Origin: Nitrospinae bacterium RIFCSPLOWO2_12_FULL_45_22
Lineage (GTDB): Bacteria; 2-12-FULL-45-22
Direction of reading: 5' to 3'
Assembly: GCA_001803565.1 (NCBI GenBank)
Contig: MHDQ01000038.1
Span: forward strand, 1-15,340
DNA: 15,340 nucleotides
The position numbers and the translations under genes were made by a program. Positions 8,233-15,340 of this stretch are shown one piece after another. The notes under the pieces were generated by a model. The model ran no database searches. It saw only the letters and a list, made by a program, of their open reading frames with translations, and had not been told where the DNA came from. Each line of letters starts with the position of its first letter. Position 1 is the stretch's first letter.

Positions 8233-8240
8233 CCCCCTTT
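8233..8240 (-). promoter_or_regulatory. Ribosome binding site deciding the acyl-CoA ligase start
   Basis: AAAGGGGG on the minus strand ends 5 nt before the ATG at 8227. It is much stronger than anything near the upstream in-frame ATG at 8284, so the shorter protein is preferred. Confidence 0.65.
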
Positions 8241-8315
8241 CCTATAATTGTTTGGAAGATAGCGTTGGGTTCTTTACCAGACACCCGACACGTCTTTGAG
8301 ACATCTCTTAGTGCG

Positions 8316-8332
8316 CTTTGTGGCTTTGTGGT
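8316..8332. repeat. Single arm of the CCACAAAG-type repeat
   Basis: CTTTGTGGCTTTGTGGT lies in the 121-bp gap between the ligase and dehydratase genes and resembles the right arm of the repeat at 4305-4386. No good opposing arm is visible here, so it looks like a remnant or half copy. Nothing else is recognised in this gap apart from the ligase ribosome site. Confidence 0.5.
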
Positions 8333-8348
8333 TCATCGCCTAAGGGTT

Positions 8349-9623
8349 TTAACTCTTTTCTTCTAATCGTTCAAAGAACTCTTCTAGTTTCTCCTTTAAC
8401 TGGTCGGTAGAGGCGAAAGACGGGTCCATCAGATCAATATCTATAACCCCAAACGGCATACCGGTCTGGTTTTGCAAGGCATCTTTCATACTCCGGATCA
8501 TGGCACAGGCCTGCCGGCAGCCGATATGGGCAAAAAATAACGCGGCATCTACGTTAAACTCCTTAGCATTCCTAAGTGCATCCTTGATAAATACGTCGCC
8601 CGGCCCATGCAACAAGTTAGATGCTGTCCGATAAAAAGCTAACCGGGCTACGCCTTCTACCGGATCATCGGTGTCCAGATGTACCTGGTGGGGCCAGGAA
8701 CTCATAGGGTCCATAACAATAGCCGCGCCATATTCCCGCTCCATCCAGTCTAAAAGCTTATTCTCATACATAGGCGGTAGGAAGAGGGAAAGGAGCCGGT
8801 AGCGCTCTTCTGCCACTGCCCCCTTCTTTCTCTTCACATTCTCTTCAATCTCCCCTTTTACTGTCTCAAACCATTCCACCCCCTCGTCAGTACCGCAATA
8901 AGCCCATTCAATAATCATCTGGTTCATGAAACTGCGGTTACGCATAGGGGCCGGTATAGCCTTCCTTAACTCATAGACCTCATGATAGATATTCATTACT
9001 CGTAAGGAATTATTGACTATGGCCCTGAGGCGGTCATAATCCATCTTGTTGCCAGTCTTGTCCTCCAGGAAGGCAATAAGATTCTTCATCTGTTTCACAT
9101 AGTAATCTACCTGGTGGGGGACAAAGCGATAAGGCCGGTCCAGAAAAAAACCCGGGATCTGGTAAAGGTCCAGGAGGGCATCACCGGACTTTGTCGTGTT
9201 ATCACAGGCCTGTGAGGTCCAGACAATAAAGTCGGGTGGCGGGAGCTCTTTTAAGAAGAAACTGGCTGCCAGAATCCGGTGGGCAGAGCAGCATTCTGGT
9301 GTCAGGCCAAAGGCCCTGGCACCATCCAAAAACTCGGCATAACGGTTCGTAAGAATAGCCAGCGTACCAGAGGTAGATTCTAGATGCATGGGGACGATGT
9401 CCATAGCAAAGAATATCTCTATGGGCGAGAAGACCGTATGCCCCGCGATGAATTTGCCTTCGGCTTTAGCGGTAACAATTTTGCGGTAGTAGTCAGACAT
9501 ATATTTATAATAAAGCTCCTCACTCTTTACTGTGGGCTTAGCCTGGCGATGATGATACATCTTTTCCAGGACAGTAGCCATTTTATCTACATTCTCTATG
9601 CCCTTTTCATGATTCATACCCAT
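8349..9623 (-). CDS. 2-hydroxyacyl-CoA dehydratase / benzoyl-CoA reductase family Fe-S subunit
   Basis: The 424-residue protein belongs to the HgdB/FldB/BcrB-C family, whose members bind an Fe-S cluster and perform ATP-primed radical reductions or dehydrations of acyl-CoAs. The N-terminal motif HTVFSPIEIFFAMDIVP (62-78) is typical. Candidate cluster cysteines are C111/C112 (ECCSAHR), C140 (QACD) and C369/C373 (HIGCRQAC). A full enzyme normally has two such subunits plus an ATPase activator; neither partner is in this window. It may therefore work as a homodimer, as in double-cubane cluster proteins, or its partners lie elsewhere. The ATG at 9623 follows GGAGAGG at 6 nt. It starts 16 bp after the response regulator stop, so co-transcription with the two-component genes is likely. 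The ligase downstream could supply its CoA substrate. Confidence 0.85.
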   Translation of the reverse strand: MGMNHEKGIENVDKMATVLEKMYHHRQAKPTVKSEELYYKYMSDYYRKIVTAKAEGKFIAGHTVFSPIEIFFAMDIVPMHLESTSGTLAILTNRYAEFLDGARAFGLTPECCSAHRILAASFFLKELPPPDFIVWTSQACDNTTKSGDALLDLYQIPGFFLDRPYRFVPHQVDYYVKQMKNLIAFLEDKTGNKMDYDRLRAIVNNSLRVMNIYHEVYELRKAIPAPMRNRSFMNQMIIEWAYCGTDEGVEWFETVKGEIEENVKRKKGAVAEERYRLLSLFLPPMYENKLLDWMEREYGAAIVMDPMSSWPHQVHLDTDDPVEGVARLAFYRTASNLLHGPGDVFIKDALRNAKEFNVDAALFFAHIGCRQACAMIRSMKDALQNQTGMPFGVIDIDLMDPSFASTDQLKEKLEEFFERLEEKS

Positions 9624-9639
9624 ATTTATCCTCTCCTTC

Positions 9640-10149
9640 CTAAAACCTTCGTTCTCTCAACCGTTTAAGCAATACCTCCGTTCGTTTCTCTCTGAATTTC
9701 TTTTTAAATTCGCTCCTCTGAATAATTCCTCTCTCTATCAATAACTCCAGGATAATGTCCTGTGCAAGAGGGAGCTTTTCCTCTTCCAGCACAACTTTTA
9801 TCTTATTCACTACTTTGTCCAGCTCTATCTTGCCTTTGGGAAGAAATTCGACCGCACCAAGATTTACCGCCCTTTCGATCTGGCCAAAATCGCCTTCTAT
9901 AGAGAATACTATCACAGGTATTTCATCCCATTCAGGATGGGCATTCAGGGTTTCTAATACCTGATAGCCATCCATGACCGGCATAAACAGGTCTAACAAA
10001 ATGAGGTCCGGCAGGGTTTGCTTCAGGGCTTCCAGGCATTCCTGACCATTGTTAGCAAAGGAAAGATTGAACCCCTCCATCTTTAACCGTACCTGAAACA
10101 TCTCCTGGAGTTCCTGATTATCTTCAACAATTAAAATACGTTCTCTCAT
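9640..10149 (-). CDS. Response regulator: receiver domain with short helical tail
   Basis: Residues 1-122 form a CheY-like receiver: acidic pocket E9/D10, phosphorylated Asp53 in LILLDLFMP, switch Ser83 (VFS) and Lys105 (LPKG). Instead of a DNA-binding output domain there is a charged helical tail (about 125-169, ending KRTEVLLKRLRERRF) that I do not recognise. It may be a phosphorelay intermediate, a protein-protein regulator, or use a novel output. GAGGAG is 5 nt before the ATG. It lies between the hybrid kinase gene (upstream, 89-bp gap) and the dehydratase gene (downstream, 16-bp gap), and is the likely partner of that kinase. Confidence 0.9.
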   Translation of the reverse strand: MRERILIVEDNQELQEMFQVRLKMEGFNLSFANNGQECLEALKQTLPDLILLDLFMPVMDGYQVLETLNAHPEWDEIPVIVFSIEGDFGQIERAVNLGAVEFLPKGKIELDKVVNKIKVVLEEEKLPLAQDIILELLIERGIIQRSEFKKKFREKRTEVLLKRLRERRF

Positions 10150-10163
10150 AACAACTCCTCATA

Positions 10164-10242
10164 TTAGGTTATTGGGTTATTAAGTGATTAGGCTACTCAA
10201 TGACCTAAATAACCCCAATAACCCATTAACCCAGTGTCCTAA
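10164..10242. repeat. AT-rich inverted repeat between kinase and regulator genes
   Basis: The left part (10164-10192) contains GGTTATTGGGTTAT and ends TTAGG. The right part (10204-10242), read on the other strand, contains GGTTATTGGGGTTAT followed by TTAGG. They form an imperfect hairpin around a loop of about 11 nt, with extra copies of the word GGGTTA. The right end overlaps the kinase stop codon. It is a different word family from the CCACAAAG repeats. It could attenuate read-through from the kinase into the regulator gene. Confidence 0.6.
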
Positions 10243-11933
10243 TGCTCTTCTCTGGGTGCGATTCCTTGAATGATCTGGATCAATACGTCGCTATCGAAGG
10301 GTTTCTTTATAAAACCATCAGCCCCAGCCTGGAGTGCGGCAATCCGGTCCCCTTCGGCTGTCCGGGCAGTTAGCATATATACCCGCAGCTTTTTAGCCTC
10401 TGGATCATTTTTGATCCTTTGACATAATTCAATACCACTGACCTTAGGCATAGATATATCCAGGAAGACTATATTCGGTTTTTCCTGCTGGATAATCTGC
10501 CAGCCATCATCCCCATCACTGGCCGTCAGGACATTCCAACCGCCCGCTCCCAGAAATAGCTTAACAAATTCCTGGAGCTCTCTATCATCATCAATAAAAA
10601 GGATCTTGTTGGAATTAGCTGCTGGACTTGCCTTGATATCCAGAGGAATTTTTTTCTCCATTAGCAGTGACTCATCCCGAGCAACGGGCAGACTAAGGGT
10701 AAAGGTAGTGCCGCTATTGAGTTGGCTATCTACGGATACGGTGCCCCCGTGACCTTCAATAATGTTCTTAACAATAGCGAGACCTATCCCCGTACCACCA
10801 TAGTGGCGGGTAATTGAACTATCTACCTGATAGAACTGATCAAAGACCCTGGAGCGGTGTTCTTCAGGGATACCAATACCGGTATCCTTTACCTTGATCC
10901 ATAGATAACCCCCTTGCTCTGGCAATACTTCTATCATTATTTTCCCCTGGTGTCTATTAAACTTTTCTGCGTTAGAGAGTAGATTACTAAAGACTTGAGT
11001 AACCTTGTTTTGGTCCCCCATTACCAGTGGTATAGTGGGTGGGCACTTATATTCTATACTAATCTCTTTCTGGATTAACTGTGGCCTGATGGATTCAATA
11101 CAATCCCGGATAACGGACTCTAAGGGAAAGGGCCTCAGGTCAAACCTTGCCCGGCCGGTTTCGTATTTAGTAAAATCCAGCAATTCATCAATAAAATAGG
11201 CAAGGCGGATACAATTCTTTAAAGAGATACCAAGGTAGTTTTTCTGGGTCTCGGTTATCTTGCCTAGTTGTTCTTTTAAGATCATCTCTAGATATCCCCT
11301 GATCGTCACCAGGGGTGTCCGGAGCTCATGGGACACATTGGACAGAAAGACCGTTTTCAAGCGATCAAATTCCTTTAGCTCTTCATAGGCATTCCTTAGC
11401 TCCCCGGTCCTCTCTCTGACCTCCTCCTCCAGCTTCTTGGAATACCTTTTTATCTCTTCTTCCAGTCTCTTTCTCCTGGTTATATCTGCGACTATCCCCT
11501 CCATCTCTATTATTTCGCCAGTATGATCTCTTATCGCCCTGGCAGAAATACTTATGGGAACCATATCCCCTATCTTGGCCTTCAAAGTGGTCTCAAAGTC
11601 CCTTACTCGACCCTTTTTTCTTAGCATATGGATAAGCTTATCCCTCTCCCGGGAATTTGCCCAGAGCTCCAGGGCCGAGCGGCCAACTAAATCGGATACC
11701 TGACATTTTAGTATCCTGGCCAGGGCCCTATTGACAGAAACTATCTCACCATTAACGTTAGAGCGGAAAATTCCTAAGACCGAGTTTTCTACTATTCCCC
11801 GGTATCGCCTCTCCGATTCTTGCAGGGCCTTGGTCTTTTCCTTAAATTTCCCTGCCAATTGGGCATATTTAGCTTTTAATTTTTGGTACTGGCGATTGAG
11901 GTATAGTATCTGCTTCAAGATTGTTGGGGGCAT
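10239..11933 (-). CDS. Soluble PAS-containing hybrid histidine kinase
   Basis: This 564-residue sensor has no membrane segment, so it should sense a cytoplasmic signal. Domains in order: short N-terminal coiled coil (7-45), PAS domain (about 42-155, ending IVADITRRKRLEEE), coiled-coil linker (155-192), HisKA with phospho-accepting His202 in NVSHELRTP, and HATPase_c with N-box N317/N321, DTGIG (350-354) and GGTGIGLA (379-386). A C-terminal receiver (443-558) has D449/D450, phospho-Asp492 in VFLDISMP, Thr522 and Lys544. All residues needed for autophosphorylation and transfer to the internal receiver are present. No Hpt domain is in the window. The separate response regulator gene follows directly, so these two probably form a signalling pair, perhaps controlling the dehydratase and ligase genes. 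The ribosome site is weak. Confidence 0.95.
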   Translation of the reverse strand: MPPTILKQILYLNRQYQKLKAKYAQLAGKFKEKTKALQESERRYRGIVENSVLGIFRSNVNGEIVSVNRALARILKCQVSDLVGRSALELWANSRERDKLIHMLRKKGRVRDFETTLKAKIGDMVPISISARAIRDHTGEIIEMEGIVADITRRKRLEEEIKRYSKKLEEEVRERTGELRNAYEELKEFDRLKTVFLSNVSHELRTPLVTIRGYLEMILKEQLGKITETQKNYLGISLKNCIRLAYFIDELLDFTKYETGRARFDLRPFPLESVIRDCIESIRPQLIQKEISIEYKCPPTIPLVMGDQNKVTQVFSNLLSNAEKFNRHQGKIMIEVLPEQGGYLWIKVKDTGIGIPEEHRSRVFDQFYQVDSSITRHYGGTGIGLAIVKNIIEGHGGTVSVDSQLNSGTTFTLSLPVARDESLLMEKKIPLDIKASPAANSNKILFIDDDRELQEFVKLFLGAGGWNVLTASDGDDGWQIIQQEKPNIVFLDISMPKVSGIELCQRIKNDPEAKKLRVYMLTARTAEGDRIAALQAGADGFIKKPFDSDVLIQIIQGIAPREEH

Positions 11934-11949
11934 CTTCTGCTATTCTCTG

Positions 11950-12072
11950 CCACTAAGGCACGAAGACACCAAGCTAGAAATTTGAAATTAGAAAATGGCC
12001 AATTAGGAACATAACAATTTCATTTTCTTTTGGCGTTGAAGGCGGCTCCTTAGTGTCTTAGTGTCCTGGTGG
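11950..12072. repeat. Imperfect inverted repeat of the CCACTAAG family
   Basis: Arms at 11950-11973 (starting CCACTAAGGCACGAAGACAC) and 12049-12072 (ending TTAGTGTCCTGGTGG) match as inverted copies at 19 of 24 positions. An inner AGAAAATG/CATTTTCT dyad lies between them. The element fills the gap between recD2 and the hybrid kinase, both on the minus strand, so it may end recD2 transcription or contain the kinase leader. No convincing promoter for the kinase was found here. Confidence 0.7.
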
Positions 12073-12091
12073 CTAAACGGTTACTGCTTAA

Positions 12092-14398
12092 TTATTGCAA
12101 ATAGTGGGAGAGGGCAGTATAGCGGTTTTTTACCTTATCGTTTTTCACGGCAATAGCCGCCGCCCTCTTATCCCCAACTAATACCGCTAGTTCCTTTGCC
12201 CGAGTTAGCGCAGTGTAAAGGAGGTTACGCTGGAGCAGGAGGTAGTGCTGGGTAGAAAGGATGATAATAACGGCAGGATACTCGCTCCCTTGAGATTTAT
12301 GCACCGATATAGCATAAGCCAACTCGATCTCATCTAATTCATTATAGTCGTAATCTACTAAACCATGATCATACTGTACTGTTATCATCTGGTCTTCTGG
12401 CTGAATTTTTATGATACGACCTATATCACCATTATATACCTCCTTATCGTAGTTGTTCTTTATCTGCATGACTTTGTCTTGCACCCGGAGCGTCTTAGCG
12501 CCTATTTTAAATTCTCTACCGTGCGAGTTCAAGGTCTCTTGGAGCTCAAGATTAAGGTTTATAACACCTATTAGCCCTTTGTGCATAGGGGTTAAAACCT
12601 GGATATCATGGATAGGATGGAAATTATAATGTCTTGGTATCCAGTAAGTATATAACCATTTTATTTTAGCCAGGAGTTTTTCGGGCTCCTCTTCTTGTAC
12701 AAAATAAAAATCTTTTCTCCTGTCCCCTTCTATAGAAGGGAGATAGGGAAAGATGCCGTTATTTATTTTATGGGCATTGACGACAATGGTACTCTCTTGT
12801 GCCTGGCGAAAGATCTCTGTGAGATAAACAGTCTTTACCCTGCCGGAAGCTATTATATCTTTTAATACATTCCCTGGCCCTACCGATGGGAGCTGATTAA
12901 CATCCCCAACCAGGATAAGATTCGTCCGGGGTGGTATAGCCTTCATCAAATGCTGCATCAGGAAAATATCAATCATAGAGGCTTCATCTACTACCAGGAG
13001 ATCGGTTTCTAAAGGGTTTTGCTCGTGTCGCTGAAATCCACCTTTCTGGTAGCTATATTCTAACAGGCGATGGATAGTCATGGCTGGATAACCGGTAGCT
13101 TCTGACATGCGTTTAGCGGCCCTACCGGTGGGGGCAGCCAGGAGTATTTGGGCTTTTAGGCGGCTATAAATTTCAATAAGGGCATTAATCAGGGTAGTCT
13201 TACCCGTGCCAGGACCACCGGTAATAACCATTACCTTATGTTCTAAGGCAGCGCGAACAGCTTCTTTCTGTTGCTCGGCCAGCTTTATCTTCAGTTTCTC
13301 TCCTATCCAGCCCAAGGCCCTTTCTGGCTCAATCTTTTGGAGCTGCATAACGGATTCTGTCAGGGCCTTTATCCGCCTTGCTACCATCTTCTCGGCCCAA
13401 TAGTTTTCGGGTAAATATACCGGGGCTTGGGGGTCAGGGCTCAGGGATTGGGCTTCTTGGTTCTTGGTTCCCTGATCCCCGAGCCCCGAGCCCAGATCCC
13501 CAATAACTACCTTCTTGGTCTGGGTTAAACCTTCCAGTACCCCTCGTACTAATTCCTCATCTACCCCCAATTTTTCTGCCCCGATATTTATTAAACTATG
13601 AGCAGGGTAGTAGAGATGTCCTTCGTCGGTCATTTCTTTTAAGGTATAAACTATTCCGGCCTGGAGCCTCTGAGGGGATTGTGGGGTAAAGCCAAGGCTC
13701 TGGGCAATCTTATCTGCTGTCTTAAAGCCAATGCCAAAGATATCGGTAGCCAGGCAATAGGGGTTTTCCTTCAGGACATTTATCGCCTCCTTACCATAAT
13801 GTTTATAGATCTTGGCCGAATACCCTGCGCTAATCTCGTAGCTCTGCAGGAAGATCATTACCTCACGGATATCCTTTTGGGTTTGCCAGGATTCTGTTAT
13901 CTGTCTTGCGCGATATTCTCCTATCCCCTCCACATCCTTCAGCCTCTGGCTATCCTTCTCAATAATATTTAGCGTTTCAGTACTAAACTTCTCTACCAGC
14001 CGTTTAGCCATAACCGGGCCGATCCCTTTTATTGTACCTGACCCAAGGTATCGCTCAATACCCTGGATAGTAGCAGGGATAAGGGGTAGACAGGTTTCTA
14101 CCTGGAACTGTTCTCCATAAGTCTTATGTTGTACCCATTCGCCGGTTACCCTGAGGGTATCACCTGGATTATGAGGGATCAAGTTGCCAGTAATCACTAT
14201 GGTCCCTTTACCACCCAGGAGCCGCAGCTTGGCCACAGTATAATTATTCCCTTCATTAAAAAAGATTAATTTTTCTAGAGTACCTTCGAGGGTCTTATCT
14301 TTCTTCCCCTTGCTCTTGGCCTCAGCGCTAATCTGGTATGAGTTCATGTATCTCTGGGGGTATGGTAAAGATGTTTTCTGTGAGTCTCTTGCTGCCAT
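12092..14398 (-). CDS. recD2: RecD2-like DNA helicase with an in-frame repeat insertion
   Basis: RecD2 is a 5'-3' superfamily 1B helicase found in bacteria without RecBC; it acts in repair and fork maintenance. Residues 38-110 are the N-terminal OB-like domain (EGTLEKLIFFNE). Helix-hairpin-helix segments follow (GSGTIKGIGPVMAKRLVEKF 119-138; VEGIGEYRARQI 156-167; IFGIGFKTADKIA 220-232). The helicase has Walker A GGPGTGKTT (394-402), APTGRAAKR (422-430), Walker B VVDEASM (469-475), GDVNQLPSVGPG (498-509) and the late motifs AYAISVHKSQGSEYPAV and LYTALTRAK. Residues 299-324 are a low-complexity insert encoded by an inverted repeat. At 768 residues it is slightly long for the family. Start uncertain: ATG at 14398 (AGGA 3 nt before it, 71-bp overlap with the upstream gene) or ATG at 14347 (20-bp overlap); similarity begins near residue 38 either way. 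Confidence 0.95.
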   Translation of the reverse strand: MAARDSQKTSLPYPQRYMNSYQISAEAKSKGKKDKTLEGTLEKLIFFNEGNNYTVAKLRLLGGKGTIVITGNLIPHNPGDTLRVTGEWVQHKTYGEQFQVETCLPLIPATIQGIERYLGSGTIKGIGPVMAKRLVEKFSTETLNIIEKDSQRLKDVEGIGEYRARQITESWQTQKDIREVMIFLQSYEISAGYSAKIYKHYGKEAINVLKENPYCLATDIFGIGFKTADKIAQSLGFTPQSPQRLQAGIVYTLKEMTDEGHLYYPAHSLINIGAEKLGVDEELVRGVLEGLTQTKKVVIGDLGSGLGDQGTKNQEAQSLSPDPQAPVYLPENYWAEKMVARRIKALTESVMQLQKIEPERALGWIGEKLKIKLAEQQKEAVRAALEHKVMVITGGPGTGKTTLINALIEIYSRLKAQILLAAPTGRAAKRMSEATGYPAMTIHRLLEYSYQKGGFQRHEQNPLETDLLVVDEASMIDIFLMQHLMKAIPPRTNLILVGDVNQLPSVGPGNVLKDIIASGRVKTVYLTEIFRQAQESTIVVNAHKINNGIFPYLPSIEGDRRKDFYFVQEEEPEKLLAKIKWLYTYWIPRHYNFHPIHDIQVLTPMHKGLIGVINLNLELQETLNSHGREFKIGAKTLRVQDKVMQIKNNYDKEVYNGDIGRIIKIQPEDQMITVQYDHGLVDYDYNELDEIELAYAISVHKSQGSEYPAVIIILSTQHYLLLQRNLLYTALTRAKELAVLVGDKRAAAIAVKNDKVKNRYTALSHYLQ
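13428..13502. repeat. GC-rich inverted repeat inside recD2
   Basis: Arms 13428-13452 and 13478-13502 are inverted copies matching at 20 of 25 positions; both contain GGGCTC flanked by G-runs. The spacer includes TTCTTGGTTCTTGGTTCC. The repeat keeps the recD2 reading frame and encodes a Gly/Asp/Gln/Pro-rich stretch, residues about 299-324, between the N-terminal region and the helicase domain. It looks like a dispersed palindromic element that has entered a gene. Confidence 0.75.
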
Positions 14399-15209
14399 TT
14401 TTCCTGGCTAAACGCCTTAGTCTCTTGGCGGCTGCCAGGTTATCCCTTCCCACCGGATCGTATTTTAAGCAGAGGGCCATTTCTTGGTTATTGAGGAGGT
14501 TTATGATCAGGACAATAGATAAATCTAAGAGATATTTAATATACTGAGGGGATAGCCCTCCGGAAGCGTTTTGATAAATATGGGTTACAGATCTTTGCCA
14601 TCTACCCAGTTCATGAAGCCTTACCACCCTCAGATATATCTCTTTTTTTGTCCGGAAGGGAATTAATTTATCCGGTATTATTGCCTGCAATAAATGGTCA
14701 TTATCATTATTGTATCGCTCTAGCACTTCTCGAGCCAGGACCCAATACTTCTCTGCAATGTATTCATCGGACCTCACTTCCCAATACAGATGTCCTAATC
14801 GCCTGGTGGAAGGGGTAAGATACAACTGGTTAGGGACATAGAAATTATGGGCTATTATGTCGGCGGCCAAATGGGATAGATAGCCAAAGGTAAAGGCCTG
14901 GTGACTACTTTTTTTTGCCTTGCTTAGCATATTCTGTCCCACAGACCAGTTGTGGCAGTGGTCGTCCCGGCGCTTCTGTCCTTTACCTATAAATATATCC
15001 GCGCTGATGCAACCATATAAATAATCCCAGGAATACTCGGCCAGTAGCTTTGCCAACCAGGGGGCCAGCAGGTTCAGCCCATTGAGGACATGGGTCCCAT
15101 GCAAGATATGTACCCCTGGCCCCCAGCTATATCCGGCATCAGGAAACAAAAGGATATTTAGTATCAGCAGAAATAGGCTCTTAATAAATAGCACCCCCGC
15201 TCTCCTCAT
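14328..15209 (-). CDS. Exported zinc-dependent phospholipase C-like protein
   Basis: This 293-residue protein has a signal peptide (hydrophobic 7-22) ending near AGYS, so the mature chain would start at Trp29. That matches zinc-dependent phospholipase C, where the N-terminal Trp binds zinc. Other likely ligands fit the family: H34 or H37, D71, H84/H86 (DDHCHNW), H113, D117 and H121 (SHLAADIIAH), then H140 and E144 spaced HxxxE as in the enzyme. The role is probably phosphoester hydrolysis outside the cytoplasm, but this broad family includes proteins of unknown activity. The ATG at 15209 lacks a ribosome site; a GTG at 15194, seven bases after AGGAG, is a credible alternative and would drop the RR near the N-terminus. 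The gene's end overlaps the recD2 start, implying coupling although the functions look unrelated. Confidence 0.8.
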   Translation of the reverse strand: MRRAGVLFIKSLFLLILNILLFPDAGYSWGPGVHILHGTHVLNGLNLLAPWLAKLLAEYSWDYLYGCISADIFIGKGQKRRDDHCHNWSVGQNMLSKAKKSSHQAFTFGYLSHLAADIIAHNFYVPNQLYLTPSTRRLGHLYWEVRSDEYIAEKYWVLAREVLERYNNDNDHLLQAIIPDKLIPFRTKKEIYLRVVRLHELGRWQRSVTHIYQNASGGLSPQYIKYLLDLSIVLIINLLNNQEMALCLKYDPVGRDNLAAAKRLRRLARKNGSKRLTENIFTIPPEIHELIPD

Positions 15210-15250
15210 GGTTAATAAAAGATGTTAGACAAGAATTCTCTTCGTGCTAT

Positions 15251-15277
15251 CCAGGCCCCGGGTAAATACGTGCCTGG
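15251..15277. repeat. Short inverted repeat in the leader of the phospholipase-like gene
   Basis: CCAGGC (15251-15256) and GCCTGG (15272-15277) form a perfect 6-bp stem around a 15-nt loop. It would lie in the 5' leader if the promoter at 15306-15335 is real. The adjacent GCACGAAGAGAA (minus strand, 15246-15235) also occurs at 4314-4325 and links this gap to the CCACAAAG repeat family. Confidence 0.4.
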
Positions 15278-15305
15278 AATATTTTCTCATCGCTAATAAA
15301 GAATT

Positions 15306-15335
15306 AGTCTAATATAAGAAAACAACCAGTGTCAA
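15306..15335 (-). promoter_or_regulatory. Candidate sigma70-like promoter for the phospholipase-like gene
   Basis: On the minus strand TTGACA (15335-15330), a perfect -35 box, is followed after 18 nt by TAGACT (15311-15306), a 4/6 match to the -10 consensus. It would give a leader of about 90 nt and could also drive recD2 through the gene overlap. It sits at the window edge. Confidence 0.4.
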
Positions 15336-15340
15336 TAAAA

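Noticed and set aside
8228-8284. Upstream ATG start at 8284 for the acyl-CoA ligase
   Set aside because: The added 19 residues lack family similarity and a ribosome site, whereas the ATG at 8227 has a strong AAAGGGGG site.
12365-12574. A hydrophobic plus-strand frame that could look like a small membrane protein
   Set aside because: It lies antisense within well-conserved recD2 helicase sequence and has no ribosome site or independent support.
13679-13972. A 97-codon plus-strand frame
   Set aside because: Antisense to the conserved helix-hairpin-helix region of RecD2; its apparent openness follows from the real gene's codon pattern.

Overview
The window carries ten protein genes and several unusually structured gaps. 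Nothing in it looks like rRNA, tRNA, CRISPR or a transposase gene. The gene content suggests a bacterium with an anaerobic lifestyle: a 2-hydroxyacyl-CoA dehydratase/benzoyl-CoA reductase-family Fe-S protein, a radical SAM enzyme, RecD2 without RecBC, and a soluble hybrid histidine kinase. Base composition is moderate, and the gaps hold imperfect inverted repeats of a kind I associate with uncultivated, repeat-rich bacterial genomes. I cannot assign a phylum from the sequence alone.

Layout. (1) 1-1748, minus strand: a DrrA/DrrB-type ABC exporter. The ATPase gene overlaps the permease gene, and the permease runs off the left edge nearly complete. A good sigma70-like promoter sits just upstream. 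(2) 1898-6345, plus strand: a large membrane glycosyltransferase-like protein (GT-C type) ending in two copies of a beta-sandwich domain, then a radical SAM/SPASM protein whose catalytic core lies between two probable beta-sandwich modules. This looks like a surface-glycan synthesis or modification pair. (3) 6345-6530: a 186-bp imperfect palindrome bounded by 22-bp inverted repeats, at the junction of convergent genes. (4) 6578-11933, minus strand: in transcription order a hybrid histidine kinase, a single-domain response regulator, a dehydratase/reductase-family Fe-S protein and an acyl-CoA ligase, with the regulator and dehydratase only 16 bp apart. This looks like an acyl-CoA metabolic module that may be co-transcribed with its own two-component system. 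(5) 12092-15209, minus strand: an exported zinc-dependent phospholipase C-like protein, whose 3' end overlaps the start of recD2.

The most notable structural signals are the repeats. Imperfect inverted repeats built on CCAC(A/T)AAG-type words occur in the 4271-4401 and 11934-12091 gaps, with single-arm or remnant copies near 8316 and 15234. A different inverted repeat fills the kinase-regulator gap. A GC-rich inverted repeat lies inside recD2, in frame, and encodes a low-complexity stretch between its N-terminal and helicase domains.

I found no complete new defence or mobile system. The best candidates for something undescribed are the radical SAM/glycosyltransferase pair with its beta-sandwich modules, the kinase-dehydratase-ligase cluster, and the coding repeat in recD2.
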